A stretch of 64,000 bases of DNA from Pyrus communis (lineage: Eukaryota > Streptophyta > Magnoliopsida > Rosales > Rosaceae). The stretch lies in NCBI RefSeq assembly GCF_963583255.1, contig NC_084807.1, positions 21,477,572 through 21,541,571 of the forward strand. The letters are read 5' to 3'. Positions 23,318 to 36,179 of this stretch are shown here, one piece after another. A program made the translations under genes and the position numbers. The stretch's first letter is position 1; every line of letters starts with the position of its first letter. Under the pieces are notes generated by a model. The model saw only the letters and a list, made by a program, of their open reading frames with translations. It was not told the origin of the DNA and made no database searches.

Positions 23318-26300
23318 CTACAAGAATTCCGTTACAGCTTTTGCCGGGGCGCTCGTTTTCAGCATCATTTCGTCATACTCGTCTTCAGGATTTGATAACG
23401 CAACAATGGCTCCTCCCGCGCCTATTGAAGCTTCACCCTCGTGTACAACAACAGTTCTGATAACTATGTTGAGATCGAATGTCTGGTTATATGAGAAAAA
23501 ACCAATGGACCCTGAGTAGATTCCTCGCGGACTAGTTTCGATCGAGTCAAGAAGTTCCATTGATCTTAATTTTGGTGCACCTGTCATTGAACCGCCTGGA
23601 AATGCTGCTCTCACACAGTCAACTGCACTTACATCTGACCGCTTTTTCCCGCGAATTGTGCTCACCATAGTATGGACAGTAGCATATGATTCTACATCCA
23701 TAAGATGGGGCACATGAACAGAACCGGGCTCACACACACGGCCGAGGTCATTTCTTAGAAGATCAACAATCATCAGATTTTCAGCTTGATCCTTTTCACT
23801 ATAGAGAGAGAGAGAGAGAGATTAGTTCATAGAAAGGGAGAGAAAACCACCTCATTTCTTTCTTGCCGAGTAACTACATACGCAGTAGCTGTATATCGAA
23901 CCCTAGATCTTATATCGCCCACCCTCATTCTTAAAAAGGGCGGATGTATCATGAGAAATTGCATTAGTCCGAGCATGGAAAGTGAGAATAAATCTAGCTA
24001 ATACTAGAAAACTAAGATCCTGATAACAGCTCTTTCCACCGAACCAAATTGTCATCTATTGTACAATAATTATACGCAACAACAATTTTAATCCTGTTGG
24101 AAAAAAAGAGAAATATCTTACCTGTATTGCAGTTGTAGTTTGCGTTGTTCATCTTCCTCTAGTGTTGCACCACGAGCTATAGTACCCTTAATGGGCTTTG
24201 CTTCTAGTACACCATTTCTATCCAACCGTAGAAACCGCTCAGGGGAAGAACAGCAGACACAAAGCTTTTCCTTTGAAAAATTAAGCCAGGCAGCATATGG
24301 TGCCGGATTTTTTTCCCTAAGGTGAAGGTAAAGTCCTAATGAGTCCATTTCCCCAATTCTTTTTCTCATCTGAGTTGTGAGACATAACTCGTAGCTTTCA
24401 CCATCTTTAATGTATTCCAGACACCTGTCGACATCTTTTATATACTGCTCTCTTGATTTATCAACAACAAAACTTCCTTGATACTGAGAAGATCGAAAAG
24501 CCTGTAAGGTTGGCTCCTCTCCCTCATTTGTAGCAGAAGCTTTTAACCTGAGAAGCTTTTGTTCTGTATTGTCCAACCATGGTATCGTGCTTGTGCATTC
24601 TTTGTTAATAGACAGTATATAAACATCGTCGGAGCAGTGATCGATAACTACAAGATTATCAGCAAAGAAAAAGCAAGCATCTGGAGTCCTGGATTTGTGG
24701 CAGTTAGATGATGCACCACATTCAACTTTAAGGCTATACCTGCATTACACAAAATCAATGAATAACAACCAGCTAATTAAGAGCCACATAAGAGCCATGA
24801 CAATTAATATTTTCGGCTAGTCAGAAATTCAATCCAAACATAAATATCCAAAAACCAGAAACCAAAAGGGAGAGACGATGACTGCTTATAACTGAACAGC
24901 AACCACAATTTGGGATAGCGAAAAGTTAAAGAGATGTCTTCTTTTCAATCAATTTCCCTTTTTGGACTTAACCATAAAAGCAGTTAAAGCATAGGAAAGA
25001 TGATAAAAACATTGTTCGAGTTTGAACGAGACCAAGTTCTGAGAAAACTTTTCAACACAAAATAAGACAAAAAAAAAAAAGAAGTGAATTCACGCACCGA
25101 GGAGTAGTGGATAAGAAGGAAAGGATGGTCCAAGAACATTACATTCAAAATTTCAAATAAACTTAACTGCATACCCCATGTAACCAATATATCCACCATG
25201 AAATTCAAATGGAAGGCCTTCATAATCCTTTTCATCGTACCGAAATGACATGAGCTCCTGAAATACATACCAAGCAATAAATATCACTTCACACTGGGAG
25301 ACTGAGCAAGGTTACAAAATAAAAAGCAAACTTAATTCCAAATGAACAGAAGAAAGTATATTCTGACATAAGTTTATGATCATTGAGATGATACAGATTC
25401 TAAGAATAACACAGAAAAAATACAGAAAGCTCAATATTTCAAGAAAACAAAAATTAAACCAGAAGCTGTAATTTCACTAATACCTTTTTCAAAAAATCAA
25501 GAAACCCTTCTTCCAAAAATGTGTTTCTGTTAGAGCCTTGAGCGTCCTCAACTGATAGAAAACCACTGCCCTTCAAAGTCGTATCACTGAAAAATGCAGT
25601 ATAGATTACTATAACATGAAAATATTCACATGAGCTTTATTCTATTCTAAAAAACAATTAAGAAAATTCCACAAGAAATCATTATAAACACCAAGGTAGT
25701 TAGCTGATGATGTTAAAACTTGAAGCCACATCAGTTAAACAAAAATCCATACGAAAACTAAAACTTTGAATTCCCAAAATCAATACTGAGTCAAACCTTC
25801 TATCTGATAATTTATAGGTCAACTGCTTCCAAAGAGTTCCACCTTTTCCTCCCATAAATGAAAACCGTGCTCTTCTCTGAATATTCAAGAAAACAGAGAC
25901 AATATGTAAGAAATAATGGTTTTACGAGAACTACTCAAAATAAAAGTAAGGTATTATGATAATGTCAAATGCTTCAACTAAACCTTCACAGAGCATCACG
26001 AGAGAATTAAAAATCAAAAATCATGCTCATATGAGATGTACTAACATCATCAATCTTAAGATGGGCATAGACATGTCAATCGAAAAATAAACGAACCTTT
26101 TCTATCGATGAACTGTCCAACCAAAAGGTATTTTCAGCTTTATGGTGTCCAAACAGTGCACAGAATATATTTTTTGCTCCACCAACTTGACCAGCCAAAT
26201 GCTTAAATCTCTTCCATCTCAACTTTAGATATTTAATACCAATGCCTGGATGCAAAAGGTTTACCATATTGACCGCACCAGAAGAACTTGTGTTACTTTC

Positions 26301-28719
26301 ACTGTTCTTCCTTCTAGAAATCTTGTTATATAGCTGACCATCTGAATTACTTACTAGTTGCCTATGTCTAGGAACTTCTGTGAGGAGTCGACTAGCATTG
26401 GGCATCTGCATGCACGCTAAAGGAAGTTTACTGGTCAGTTGAAACCAGAGGGAGTTTTTTCTAGGAAAATAATAATAATAATAATAATAATCATAAAGCA
26501 TATAGAACTACAGCCAGACGACATCTCTGGGATTCATACAATGGACACAATATTCAGGTTTGTCAAAAAAAAAAAATAATAATTGATCAAAAATAGCATT
26601 CTTAACAACACTCATGAAAGTTTCCAAAATCATCCTTAAAGAATTGGCATGCATAAGAAGGAACGTAATGTCTGCATGTAACTTAGCATGGCACATGCAT
26701 GTATGCGTGCGAACAAGTGAGACTATATCAGAGGGAGAATATTGATAAATGACGTTCATAAGAAAGATGAACAGATTTTCCAGAAAAAAAACTCTAGCTT
26801 ACCTGTATAATCAAAATTCCGCTTCTTGATGAATGATGCCCTCGAATTCAGCCAATAGTCCTCTGTGATCTCTCTAAAATTCTTGAATATCTGCCTCCCA
26901 TGAAAGGTCGCAATACTCTCTGGATGGAACTGTGAGGGTCAATAGCTAAAGTCAGAGAGTATTGCACGTAAAAGCAGATTTGAAATTATCACAAATACAA
27001 TGAACATGCAACCCACCTGCAAACCATAATGAGGCCGGGTAGAATGCACAATGCCCATGAGAACCTTTTCGCTCCGCACTTTGCCAGAACAACTGAAAGG
27101 CGAAAAACTTCCATTTTTTGGTTTTGTTGGAAAAGATCCCACAGCAAATTCTGAGGGAACATCAGACTTCTGGGTTTCAATAAAAGAAAGTGCATCCCTG
27201 GAGTAAGTCCATGCTATAGGAATGAGTTCATCTGGGAGGGATTCAGCATCTACAACAAGTGAATGGTACCGAACCACCTGCAATTAGGTATATTTGTATG
27301 GCACATAGTTAAGAATAAGTTCCACCATTATCCTAAAAGTTCATGGTAGCTAAAGTATGCACTTTCTGAAAAGCCACATTAAAACATTACAATTTCAAGA
27401 AACAATCTTTGACCTTCTGCAGTTTTAAGTTTTTGGTTTTTCCTGGTGATTGCAGACCTACTATTTTAAAGTTCAGAAATGACTAACTTTGGTTCTGCAA
27501 AAAAAGATGAGATTTTGCAAGTTTGTCACTTTAGTTAAATATTAATCATTACTCAAATAAATGATTGCAAAATGTCTCGAGTTCTCATGAAAACTTCATC
27601 TAAATGAACTTTAAAAGTTAATGTATATGGAAAAGCTAATTACCAATCAAATATTCTTCCCACAAAATGGTTTTAAACATCATACTATACAGAACAGAAT
27701 CATCTACTTGAAACATTAGAATTCTCGACAACTGCCTACTGTTTAGATGCAAACTGAAAGTGGGACAAGAAACTTGAAATATTTTATTATTTTTCTTAAG
27801 AGTATTAACTTTTCGCAAGATATAAAAATTCAAAACAACAGACCAGTGTTATTGACTTTCCTTGAAATATATGACATCTTTTAAGGATACCCCTACAATG
27901 CTACAGCAAACTGAATTACAAGGCTGAAGTAAACCAATGATCTTTCAATAGACAAGTTTCTTGCTATTTATTTGGGAACTATTAATTTCAACTTCAAAGT
28001 TTAATAAAAGACTGACCTTAAATCCTGAGTTGTGGCCGGAAGGGATATCATTGAAAAGTTTGCACCTGTTGTGTTCAATTTCACTGTATTGAGGAAAAAG
28101 AAAGAGCAGAAAGTTAATAGAAGGGAACCTACGGGGAAAGAATAAAATCACTATACCAAAGCTTGAATCCGAATTTTCAATTATAAAGCATATTTCAGAT
28201 TAGTAATAACAAGATATAATAGAAAAAATGAAAAAATAAGCACCAATGACAACCAAAATCTGGTAATAATATATAACCATACCTCAGCCGTCCATGGACT
28301 GGTTCAGATGCGTGGACAACTTTAGCACCATGCACATAACCCAAAGCCTGTTTAATCAAAGCCATTCAGGAGAAAGGTGAGAACTAAACCACATTAACAG
28401 ACCTATCATTCTTGAGGTGATTGGCTATGCATTCCAATATCATCATCTTATTGCGAAAACCAAGAATCATATGTTGTCGTGTGAAATACACTGCATACCG
28501 CATAGATTCTTCTATACAAATAAATATATAAATACGATTATCCACAATTGCTGCACCTGAACAAACCAAATAAATGTATGTATATGTTTCTATTATGGGT
28601 TTAGAAACATATACAATGTATCAACATTGCAATTCCAAAAATATTCACGACTTACAGTATCTTATCAATGGCTTCTCTTGCATAGCGGGCATGAGCGGTT
28701 TTGTCACCGAATTGTTGGG

Positions 28720-28750
<31 letters not shown>

Positions 28751-29985
28751 CTTACTAGTCAAAAATTATATTGGTGGCCTTCAAACTCACTTACTCAATT
28801 GATTTATTGTAATCCTCCCTCAAAATCTCATTATGCATGCAACTAGGGAATTTTAACTTAAGCATCTAGTGTCCACTAGAAGAAAAACAAAGTACAAAAC
28901 CAAAATACCTGATGTCCAAGGCAAACGCCCAAAATAGGGATATCCCAGCATTCAAGCAGCACCTGAAGACATATTCCTGACAGATTCAAATAGTTTCTCG
29001 ATGAAATAATCGTAAAAAGCTATAGAGTTTAAGCCAGAGGGAAAAACGGCTGCAAACAGAACTCCAAGATAAAGAAAAACCAGGTGCGGTGCATATAGAT
29101 AATCTAAAACATGTTGAAAACTATTGAGAGTGTGAATCCTGTTAGATCTGCAGCATAAAGACTTCGTGTATCTATTTTTGGCCAATATAAAATTCAGAAG
29201 TAAAAAACAACACAAAAAGAATATGGTTTCTGAACTATGCATAACTGTGCTTCTAGTCAATACTCAGCCATACATCGTGGCAACAAGAACACAAGTAGCA
29301 TGGAAAAGATAAATTCACTTTTCAGAAACTCACCTATGTCTGCTGGACATGCTGGCGAACCAGGTCCAGGTGATATAACAACATTGTCAAAAGCATTTTC
29401 TTCATACAAGTAATAGCGAATGTCTTTCCATGTCAATTCATCATTCCGCACGACCACAGGAGGCACTGGCACAATTAGAAGCTAAAATATCAGAGACAAC
29501 CTTTAGTAGGCTAACATCACATATAATTTTTATTTCCTTCACCAGGTTATAGATGATCCAAACATTTAGCCCTTGGAGATAATGAGTAGACACATGTACG
29601 ACATACATAATTTAACACAAGAGAGAGAGAAGAGGAGGTTAGAGAAAAACTTACCCCCATTAATGACAGACAGCTCCTGGTATATATTGTATGTGTAGCT
29701 GTCATAGTTGTCAATCAGCAATGTCCTCACAAATTCCAGTTTCCGACCAGGTTCCTTGAGATGTTTCCTTCCCATATTGGATCCTTTTAAGCGCTGAGGC
29801 ATCAAATTGCTAGACATCAACAGCTTTCTAGCATTGTGATTAGATGCTCGAGTACTATCCTTCTTATTGAACTTATCAACCTTCACAAAAGGCTCAGAGT
29901 CCACCATATTCTTGTTTGTACATGGCAACCCCTCAACAAAAGTATATCTGAGCTCCGAAGATGACGAACACAAAGTGAAATTCAT
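23318..29985 (-). CDS. ADCS: Aminodeoxychorismate synthase, plastid, bifunctional PabA-PabB (13 coding exons, 911 aa)
   Basis: It makes 4-amino-4-deoxychorismate from chorismate and glutamine, the first step to p-aminobenzoate and folate, in plastids. Exons: 29,985-29,655; 29,465-29,334; 28,976-28,909; 28,347-28,283; 28,083-28,017; 27,277-27,017; 26,929-26,803; 26,416-26,097; 25,876-25,797; 25,586-25,484; 25,257-25,175; 24,739-24,122; 23,798-23,318. Their sum, 2,736 nt, is in frame. Residues 1-85 look like a transit peptide. The glutaminase domain has [20 protein letters not shown], the nucleophile in GVCLGHQ (Cys173) and the FHPES His310/Glu312 pair. The PabB half has [17 protein letters not shown] (Lys730), [13 protein letters not shown] and [10 protein letters not shown]. 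The Lys in PIKGT separates it from anthranilate synthase, which has Ala there. Length is close to the Arabidopsis enzyme (about 919 aa). The start [12 protein letters not shown] fits the family N-terminus. Confidence 0.96.
23803..23822. repeat. GA repeat forming the polypyrimidine tract of the last ADCS intron
   Basis: On the minus strand the sequence is a CT run followed by ATAG and the exon, so the microsatellite directly precedes the acceptor AG of exon 13. Confidence 0.85.
26468..26491. repeat. AAT trinucleotide repeat in ADCS intron 7
   Basis: About eight ATA/AAT units lie some 50 bp upstream (on the transcript) of exon 8. Confidence 0.9.
28719..28747. repeat. Poly-T run in ADCS intron 3
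   Basis: An uninterrupted T run of almost 30 bases follows GGGTT and precedes AATACTTACTAGTC. It may be the tail of an old reversed retroposon, but no body was recognised. Confidence 0.6.
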
Positions 29986-30037
29986 TTTTGTTACAATGAA
30001 GAATGCCAAAATTGTATAACGGTCCAAAACAGAGCTT

Positions 30038-30726
30038 CTGCAACACAGAAATGCACACAGTTAGATATTCCATTTATAGTGGTTTGGTCTTCATGTCTCT
30101 GTCTATACGCCTATATGAATTTACTACTCTGCTCCAAGATTATTCTTTTTCCAGCATCCCCAACTAAATGGGTTGATAACAATTTGCTCACCCTCGTAAT
30201 TACTCCACTGAATGCACAACAGTTGTAGTTAATACACCTTCATATGTTTACAACACTTTACTACAATATAACACCTGACATGCCATTTCTGCTCAGCGGC
30301 CTTAAGTGGCGATAATCGTTACCACCACATTAACTGTCCTTGGATGAAAGTGATTTTTAAATCATCCACTACACAAATCTCGAAATTTAAACTCATCCAA
30401 CGAAAAATGATGCGGTGGCAATGCTAAAAAAGATGCTCTCTTTAGTAGTGACTGCTAAACCAATGAATCAAATGGGCAAATGGGTTCACTTATACATGGA
30501 TACTGACACCCAACCGCTAATTATCTGTTAGAATAATGAAAGATGTAACAAACTAAGTAGCTGACATCTGAAATTAATCATAAAAAGCTAAAGAAGTTAT
30601 GTTAAATCAATAATCCAATACATAAAAAAACCATTCATTCTGCCTACCAAGAAAATCCCAAAGAGAAAAACATAAACTTGCAGACACAGGAAGAACAAAA
30701 GAAGAAAAAGACGATGAGAAGCTAAC
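30038..30726 (-). other. 5' UTR intron of ADCS
   Basis: On the minus strand ATCTGAG/GTTAGC at 30,727 is a donor and TGTGTTGCAG/AAGCTC at 30,038 an acceptor, 52 bases before the ATG. The 689-bp interval has no ORF. This is a prediction from splice consensus only. Confidence 0.6.
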
Positions 30727-30785
30727 CTCAGATAGTTACAGAGGGACCTGCAGAGACTTGTGAAGCTTGTTGGGTTGTTTATAAC

Positions 30786-30789
<4 letters not shown>

Positions 30790-30823
<34 letters not shown>
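30790..30823. repeat. GA microsatellite in the ADCS leader region
   Basis: About 17 GA units lie just upstream of the predicted first 5' UTR exon segment; they appear as CT in the transcript orientation. A second short GA block is at 30,880-30,894. Confidence 0.9.
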
Positions 30824-30825
<2 letters not shown>

Positions 30826-32240
30826 ATACGCTGGGGTTGGTGATGAAATGGGCCACGGTTGGTGGGGGCGGAGGCTAGAGGAGAGAGAGAGAGAAGACGG
30901 CTGCCTGTCAGTGGAAAGTTGGAAACGGAAAGGAGGGATGTAGGACCCACGACCACCAACCCGATACAGAAAGACAAAACGGAGTCGAGCCCAGGATGAT
31001 CAAGATTCATATTGTGGAGGGGGAATCCTGGGCCGCATGCTGCGGGTTGCTCGGTTGGTCCTCTCCTTCCTTCCTGCCTTCCTTCCTTCCAGTTGAAGAG
31101 TTCCAAAGCCAAAGGGTGGGGTGGGGGCGCAGAACACCGTTTTACTATTATGGTTTTTTTAATTATTTTTTCATGATAGGGAATGGACCGTCACTCGTTA
31201 ATATATTTCTGCACAAGATTTAACATCTAATATTCTCTTTAAATTTCAACGATGACGTCGGCTGTCCCACTTATTCTAATTTTAATTATATATGTTGGAT
31301 TCATGGTTGATTAATTTCATAATTTATCAAACAAAAATGGACAAATATTAATTAAACTCGAGGAGAGGAGGAAAATCATGATGATTTTTTTTTACTTAAA
31401 ATAGTTTCTGAATTCGTATAGCGTTATTCTCTGAGATTTGAAATCAATAGAAGTGGTTTTTGAGTTTGTTCCCATAAATTATCTTGATCATTTCATGAAA
31501 AATCTTCATTAAATATAGATAAAATAACAAAATACCTTCAATTTTTGTAAATCATTTTGGTCCACTTTTTCTTAAATTAAAGGTATTTTTGTAATTTTTC
31601 TTATTTAATAGAATTTTACACAAGGACAAAAATGATTGATGGTGGACAAATTCAGGAACCACTTCTATCAATTTCAAATCATATGGACTAAACTGAGAAG
31701 TTATGTCAATCTTAATGACCATTTTGGCTAAAAGCCAATCATGAGTAAAACTTTCGATGCTTTTGCACTCGATCTTTTTCTTTTTTCAAAGATAAGAAAT
31801 TTCATTAATTTGGAATCAAATTGTTAACATCAGTTTATGAGGGTGCATTTTTCCTCACCCACATTAACTTTGGTGTATGCTCACCATACAACTTATTAGT
31901 TGTCATGTGTCCCTTCTTCTAACCCTAGTTAATTGTTAATTAAATATATCATTTTCAATTTTTAAAACTAATTTTAAACATTAAACTTAAAAATAAATAA
32001 ATAACTCAAACCCTGCCCAGGCCCAGCAGTGTTTCGTTCTCCACCCACGCCAACCATTCAATTGATTCTTCAAAGTTCCACCCACCCACCCAGCCAATCT
32101 TCTTCTTTGAGTGCATGGCAAATTTGCCATGACTTCGTCCTCCGCCCTCCCTCATTTTTCTTCCACTGTAACAACAGTTGGAGACCACCACGAAGGCTGC
32201 GCCTTTGCAGCCATGAAATTCGATAGCAACCTCACCTAAA
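30824..32240. promoter_or_regulatory. ADCS upstream region and intergenic DNA
   Basis: The first 300 bp are GC-richer than the surroundings and contain a CCTT-repeat stretch near 31,070-31,090; they are the likely ADCS promoter. From 31,200 to 31,990 the DNA is AT-rich with nothing recognisable. The short interval 32,000-32,240 is CA/CT-rich and codon-like, but no gene could be named. Confidence 0.45.
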
Positions 32241-32260
32241 GAATCAACCTTTTCTATTTC

Positions 32261-33335
32261 TTGCGAGGATATTTCACTCTCTTTACTGCTGAGACTAATT
32301 CGTCTGCTGAGAGTAAGGAAACTGCTTGTGTGGGCAACTATGAGAAATCAACCAAGCCTGCTTCCGGGGAAGCTGCTGAGGTTTGTGTGCTCTTGAAACT
32401 AGATCTGCTTGAAGACATGGATGTGTGTGCCAAATTTGTTGATGGCGTTAAAGGGGTCGTTTGCCCAAGTTCCTTTGCGAAGCATACGATTGAGTATAAG
32501 AAGACTGCTTTGCTTGCCATGATGTAAAAGACGGTGATTCTAGTAGCAGAGTCTATGCTTCTTGATCAAAAGGATACCAAGGCTGCCAAGGAGGTGGCAA
32601 AGATTATGGCAGCCAAAGCTTACTTCTCGACCGAGAAGATGAAGAGGGTAGAATCTGAGCTTGCTACTTTGAAGGGGCCTAATATCTTTGCCCCCACTTC
32701 TCTGCAGCTTGAGACCATTCGCTAAGAGATCTTGAATTTGAAGACTAGGCTTGACGATATCCAAGTTAAATATGAAAGTACATAGAAGGAGATCATATGT
32801 TATATACCTCATATTCAAGACCTTGAGTGTGCTATGAGCTTCACTCCGCTACTTATGCAAAGGATGAAGATCTGATTGCTGCTTATAATCAAGTGTTCCA
32901 CTTCAGAAAGGTCATTGACAAGCTTGAAACCTAAGTATTGGAACTCTAAGGTCCTTTGAGGATCAACGAAATTCTGAAGAAGGAACTGAAGAAACTGCAA
33001 CGCGTTCATGTTGATCTGCTCGAGGAGAATGAGCAGTTGAAAGGTAAGAAGGCTGGATTCGAGGCTTTGCTTACTTAAAGTCAAGCCGATTTCTACAAGC
33101 TGGGTTATGTAGACCATCTCTTTCGTAGGCCATCTAACTTTGAGTTTGTTGAGAAAGACTTTGAGGCCTTTCTAGTTCTCTAGAAAACTTGTTTGACCTT
33201 TACTTTTGAGGCTTTTATTGGTGAAGTAGTCGGAGAGGTTGATGCCCAAGTTAGAGCAGCCGGGGGTGCAACGTCGAATGATGCCACTGTTAAGAACGTC
33301 GCGACTACTGAAGGTGTGGCGACCAAGTAGTTATA
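32261..33335 (+). pseudogene. Antisense coiled-coil ORF of the second retrotransposon
   Basis: The plus strand, opposite to gag-pol, has a broken reading frame in pieces: 32,261-32,527 (ESKETACVGNYEKSTKPASG...), 32,534-32,725 (KIMAAKAYFSTEKMKRVESE) and on to FYKLGYVDHLFRRPSNFEFV near 33,100 and ACLTFTFEAFIGEVVGEV near 33,190-33,240, ending at a stop about 33,330. Heptad-like leucines and many Lys/Glu suggest a coiled coil. At least seven stops interrupt it. I recognise the style as an ORF found in apple repeats but cannot assign a function. Confidence 0.5.
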
Positions 33336-34029
33336 GGATGTCCAAGCTGCTAAAGAGTAGTCTTCTAGGTATTCTTTAGGATTTTCTTTGTTTCCCTTGT
33401 TTCTTTTTGCTTTGCTTGAACTATTTCGGCCTTTTGCCTGTTGTTTATCAATTTTGCTAGAAAATTTAATAAACTTGTCTCATTCGCTTTTCTTCATCTT
33501 CACTTTTTTTGTTCATGCCCAACCTTTAACTTCCAAATTAGCGGCAGACGTGCTACTTTTTAATAAGAAGACAGGCATGTGTAGCTTATGCAGAGGGTGT
33601 TGGTGTAGAACTTTGCAAAGTTGTTAGCCATAGGATCGGCAACCGGATACCTTACTTACAGAAGTAGACAAATCCACATGACCACTAGGCTGTTAACCTT
33701 GGCTTTCTTCAATCCCTTGAGTTGTGTGGCCTCATCACAACGTACTAAAGATTTTTGGGTTATGAAATTCACTAACCTTTCGTATCAAAAGTATATGGTT
33801 GTATGGAATTTCATAAGTAATTGTTCGAGAAAACTCCTTGATTTTACGTAACCAGTTTCGTAGGTTGTGTAGCAAGTATCACAACACTTTAGGAATTAGT
33901 GTAAATCCAAATTATCATTCCGCGCTTGGCAAAGGTGAAGCTTATCGACTGAGTAGCATGTCAGCGGTGGATAAAGCTTTGTATATGCATGCTAACTTGT
34001 TTAACCTTTCACAAAAATATGCAATTGTG

Positions 34030-34700
34030 TAAGTTTAACGCGGCTTACTGCTCGAATGGTAAGTCGTAGGCAGTCTTTTGGAAACCGTAAGCTACCTTAG
34101 TGCATTCGGTAGCAACTTTAGGGTTCCAGGACAGCTGTCCATTAGGCGTACTGCGTAATGTGCCCCCTCCGTCTCTAGGGCCCGGTTCCCCGCAGATTAA
34201 GCCAAGAGACCTAATATCCTTCAGTTAGCTAAGCCTTGAAAAAAAACCATTGTGGCTACTTCTAAGAATCCCGGCGCACGCCATCATGCATCTAGTTATA
34301 TTAAGGTAGCCTGACTCATCCACATCTGGATATTCAAAATATAGAGTTTATCCTCTCGCATTGGAGAGCGGACCCATATGGGTGTCAGGGAATTGGTTTA
34401 CCCTCTCGCACTGGAGAGCACGGTTGGTCTATTGGGGGGTGCAATTTCTACGATGAGTCCTTAAGAAGGACACGGTCTTCTTTTGAAGTGCATGAGTGAT
34501 CAGTTGTAAGCATGCAGTCGAGCCAAGTTGTAAATTACTTCTAAATTCCTCATTGAAAAACGAGTAAACGAACGAAAACTTAGCTGTAAAGTAGAAAGTG
34601 CACAAAACTGGATAGTCCTCGGCTCGCGAGGCGGCGCCCGTTAAGCTGCTTGAGTCTTTGGGCTTTGGTGTAGCGGGATGTCATGCATAGTACTTCATCA
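34030..34700. repeat. Non-coding 3' zone of the second element with two hairpin repeat units
   Basis: TTATCCTCTCGCATTGGAGAGC (34,341 on) and TTACCCTCTCGCACTGGAG (34,398 on) are two copies of the unit that forms the long array at 62,801-63,284. Each contains CTCTC-N6-GAGAG, a short stem-loop. No coding sequence was found here. Confidence 0.75.
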
Positions 34701-35830
34701 GATTGTAAGCGTTCCATAGCTTTTCGATCTCTTTGTCGTTCATGGTGGCGCAGGTGTAGCTACCTTTGCCGCCTACTCTTTGATCTTGTACGGACCTTAC
34801 CAGATGAGATCCATCTTTTTAGAGCCTTCTCTTCGGGCAATGATGAAGGTTTTCCTTAAAACTAGGTCTCCGAGTTGGAATTATCGGATTTTAGCCTTTT
34901 TGTTGAAACTAGAGAGGAGTTACTGCTAGTAAGTTACGATACGGGTGATGACCTTATCACGCTTCTCCTCTGCCAGATCTAGATTTATGGCCATCTCCTT
35001 TCCATTTTGCTCGATGCTTGGCAGTAAAGTGTTGATACTTGGCACGATAACATTGGGATAAATGATTGCTTCTGAACCAAATGCCAAAAACAAAGGAGTC
35101 ACACTGGTTATTTGTCATTTGGTGGTAAGATACGCCCATATACATCCTGGGAGTTTGTCTGGCCATTTTCCCTTCTTGTCAAAAAGGGACTTCTTGAGGC
35201 AGTTGAGAATCATCTTGTTAGATGCTTCGGTCTGCCCATTGCCTTAAGGATACCTTGACGTGGACATACACTGCTTAATGCCATATTTTTGGAAAAACTT
35301 CACCAAATCTTTGCCCACGAATTGCAAGTCGTTCTCTGTGACGATGGATTGAAGGATGCCAAATCAGCAAATGATGTTCCTCAATATGAAGCGTTCTATG
35401 TCCGTCTGAGTTGTGGTTGTCATGGGCTTTACTTCTACCCATTTGGTGAAGTAATCGGTTGCCATGATCATCATGCATCTGCCCCCAGTAGCGGGCGACA
35501 TTGGCCCTAATAAGTTGATTACCTACTGCATAAACGGCCAAGGACTGGTCTGTGGATGTAGTTCATTAGCAGGTAGTTTTGGTATCGGCTTGTAGCGTTG
35601 GTAGCGGTCGCACTTTTGTACCAACTCTTTAGCATCTTGATGCATAGTAGGCTAATAGTAGCCTACGTTAAGAGCCTTCTGTGCTAAGGATCAGCCTCCA
35701 GAGTGATTTCCATAAACGTCTTCGTGGATTGAGCTTAAAACCTTTAGGTCGTCAAGAAGCGCCAGGCAGCAAAGATGTGAACCAGTGTAGGATCATCAGA
35801 CGAGAATGCCATTCCACATGTAGAAGCGTG
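34700..35830 (-). pseudogene. Integrase of the second Tat-like element
   Basis: In several frames the minus strand reads KCDRYQRYKPIPKLPANELH, then ATDYFTKWVEVKPMTTTTQT, IVTDNDLQFVGKDLVKFFQK, YGIKQCMSTSRYP, a stop, GNGQTEASNKMILNCLKKSL and KLPGCIWAYLTTK. The DDE aspartates and glutamate can be placed (the first in DYFTKW's upstream segment NLLGPM is altered). Several stops and one frameshift are present. Confidence 0.78.
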
Positions 35831-36179
35831 CTGCCTTTATTTGGAGCTTTCTAGACTCCAACCTTTATGTGGGGAGTGTGTCATTGACCAGGTAGTCTAT
35901 AATGGAACTTTGCCAATTTGGAGTTGTACTAACCTGTAACACCTTGGCTACTAGCTCCGCCTGTATGCTTGGCTTGTCTAGATACTCCACTAGAATAAAG
36001 CGTTTAAGTTGGTGGTTAAGGGTAGAGCTTAGGCCAGCTAGCGCGTCCGTGTAAGCGTTGTCTGCCGCTATACTTGAGTGAGAGTATAAGTTTGAAATAC
36101 CTCAAGCTGCTTTCATACCTTCTCTAGGTATTGCACCATCCTTGGATGTTTTGTCTTGTATTCCCCAATAGTTTGGCTA

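Noticed and set aside
30786..31223. ORFs upstream of ADCS on both strands
   Set aside because: They consist partly of GA and CCTT repeats and sit in the promoter region without similarity.
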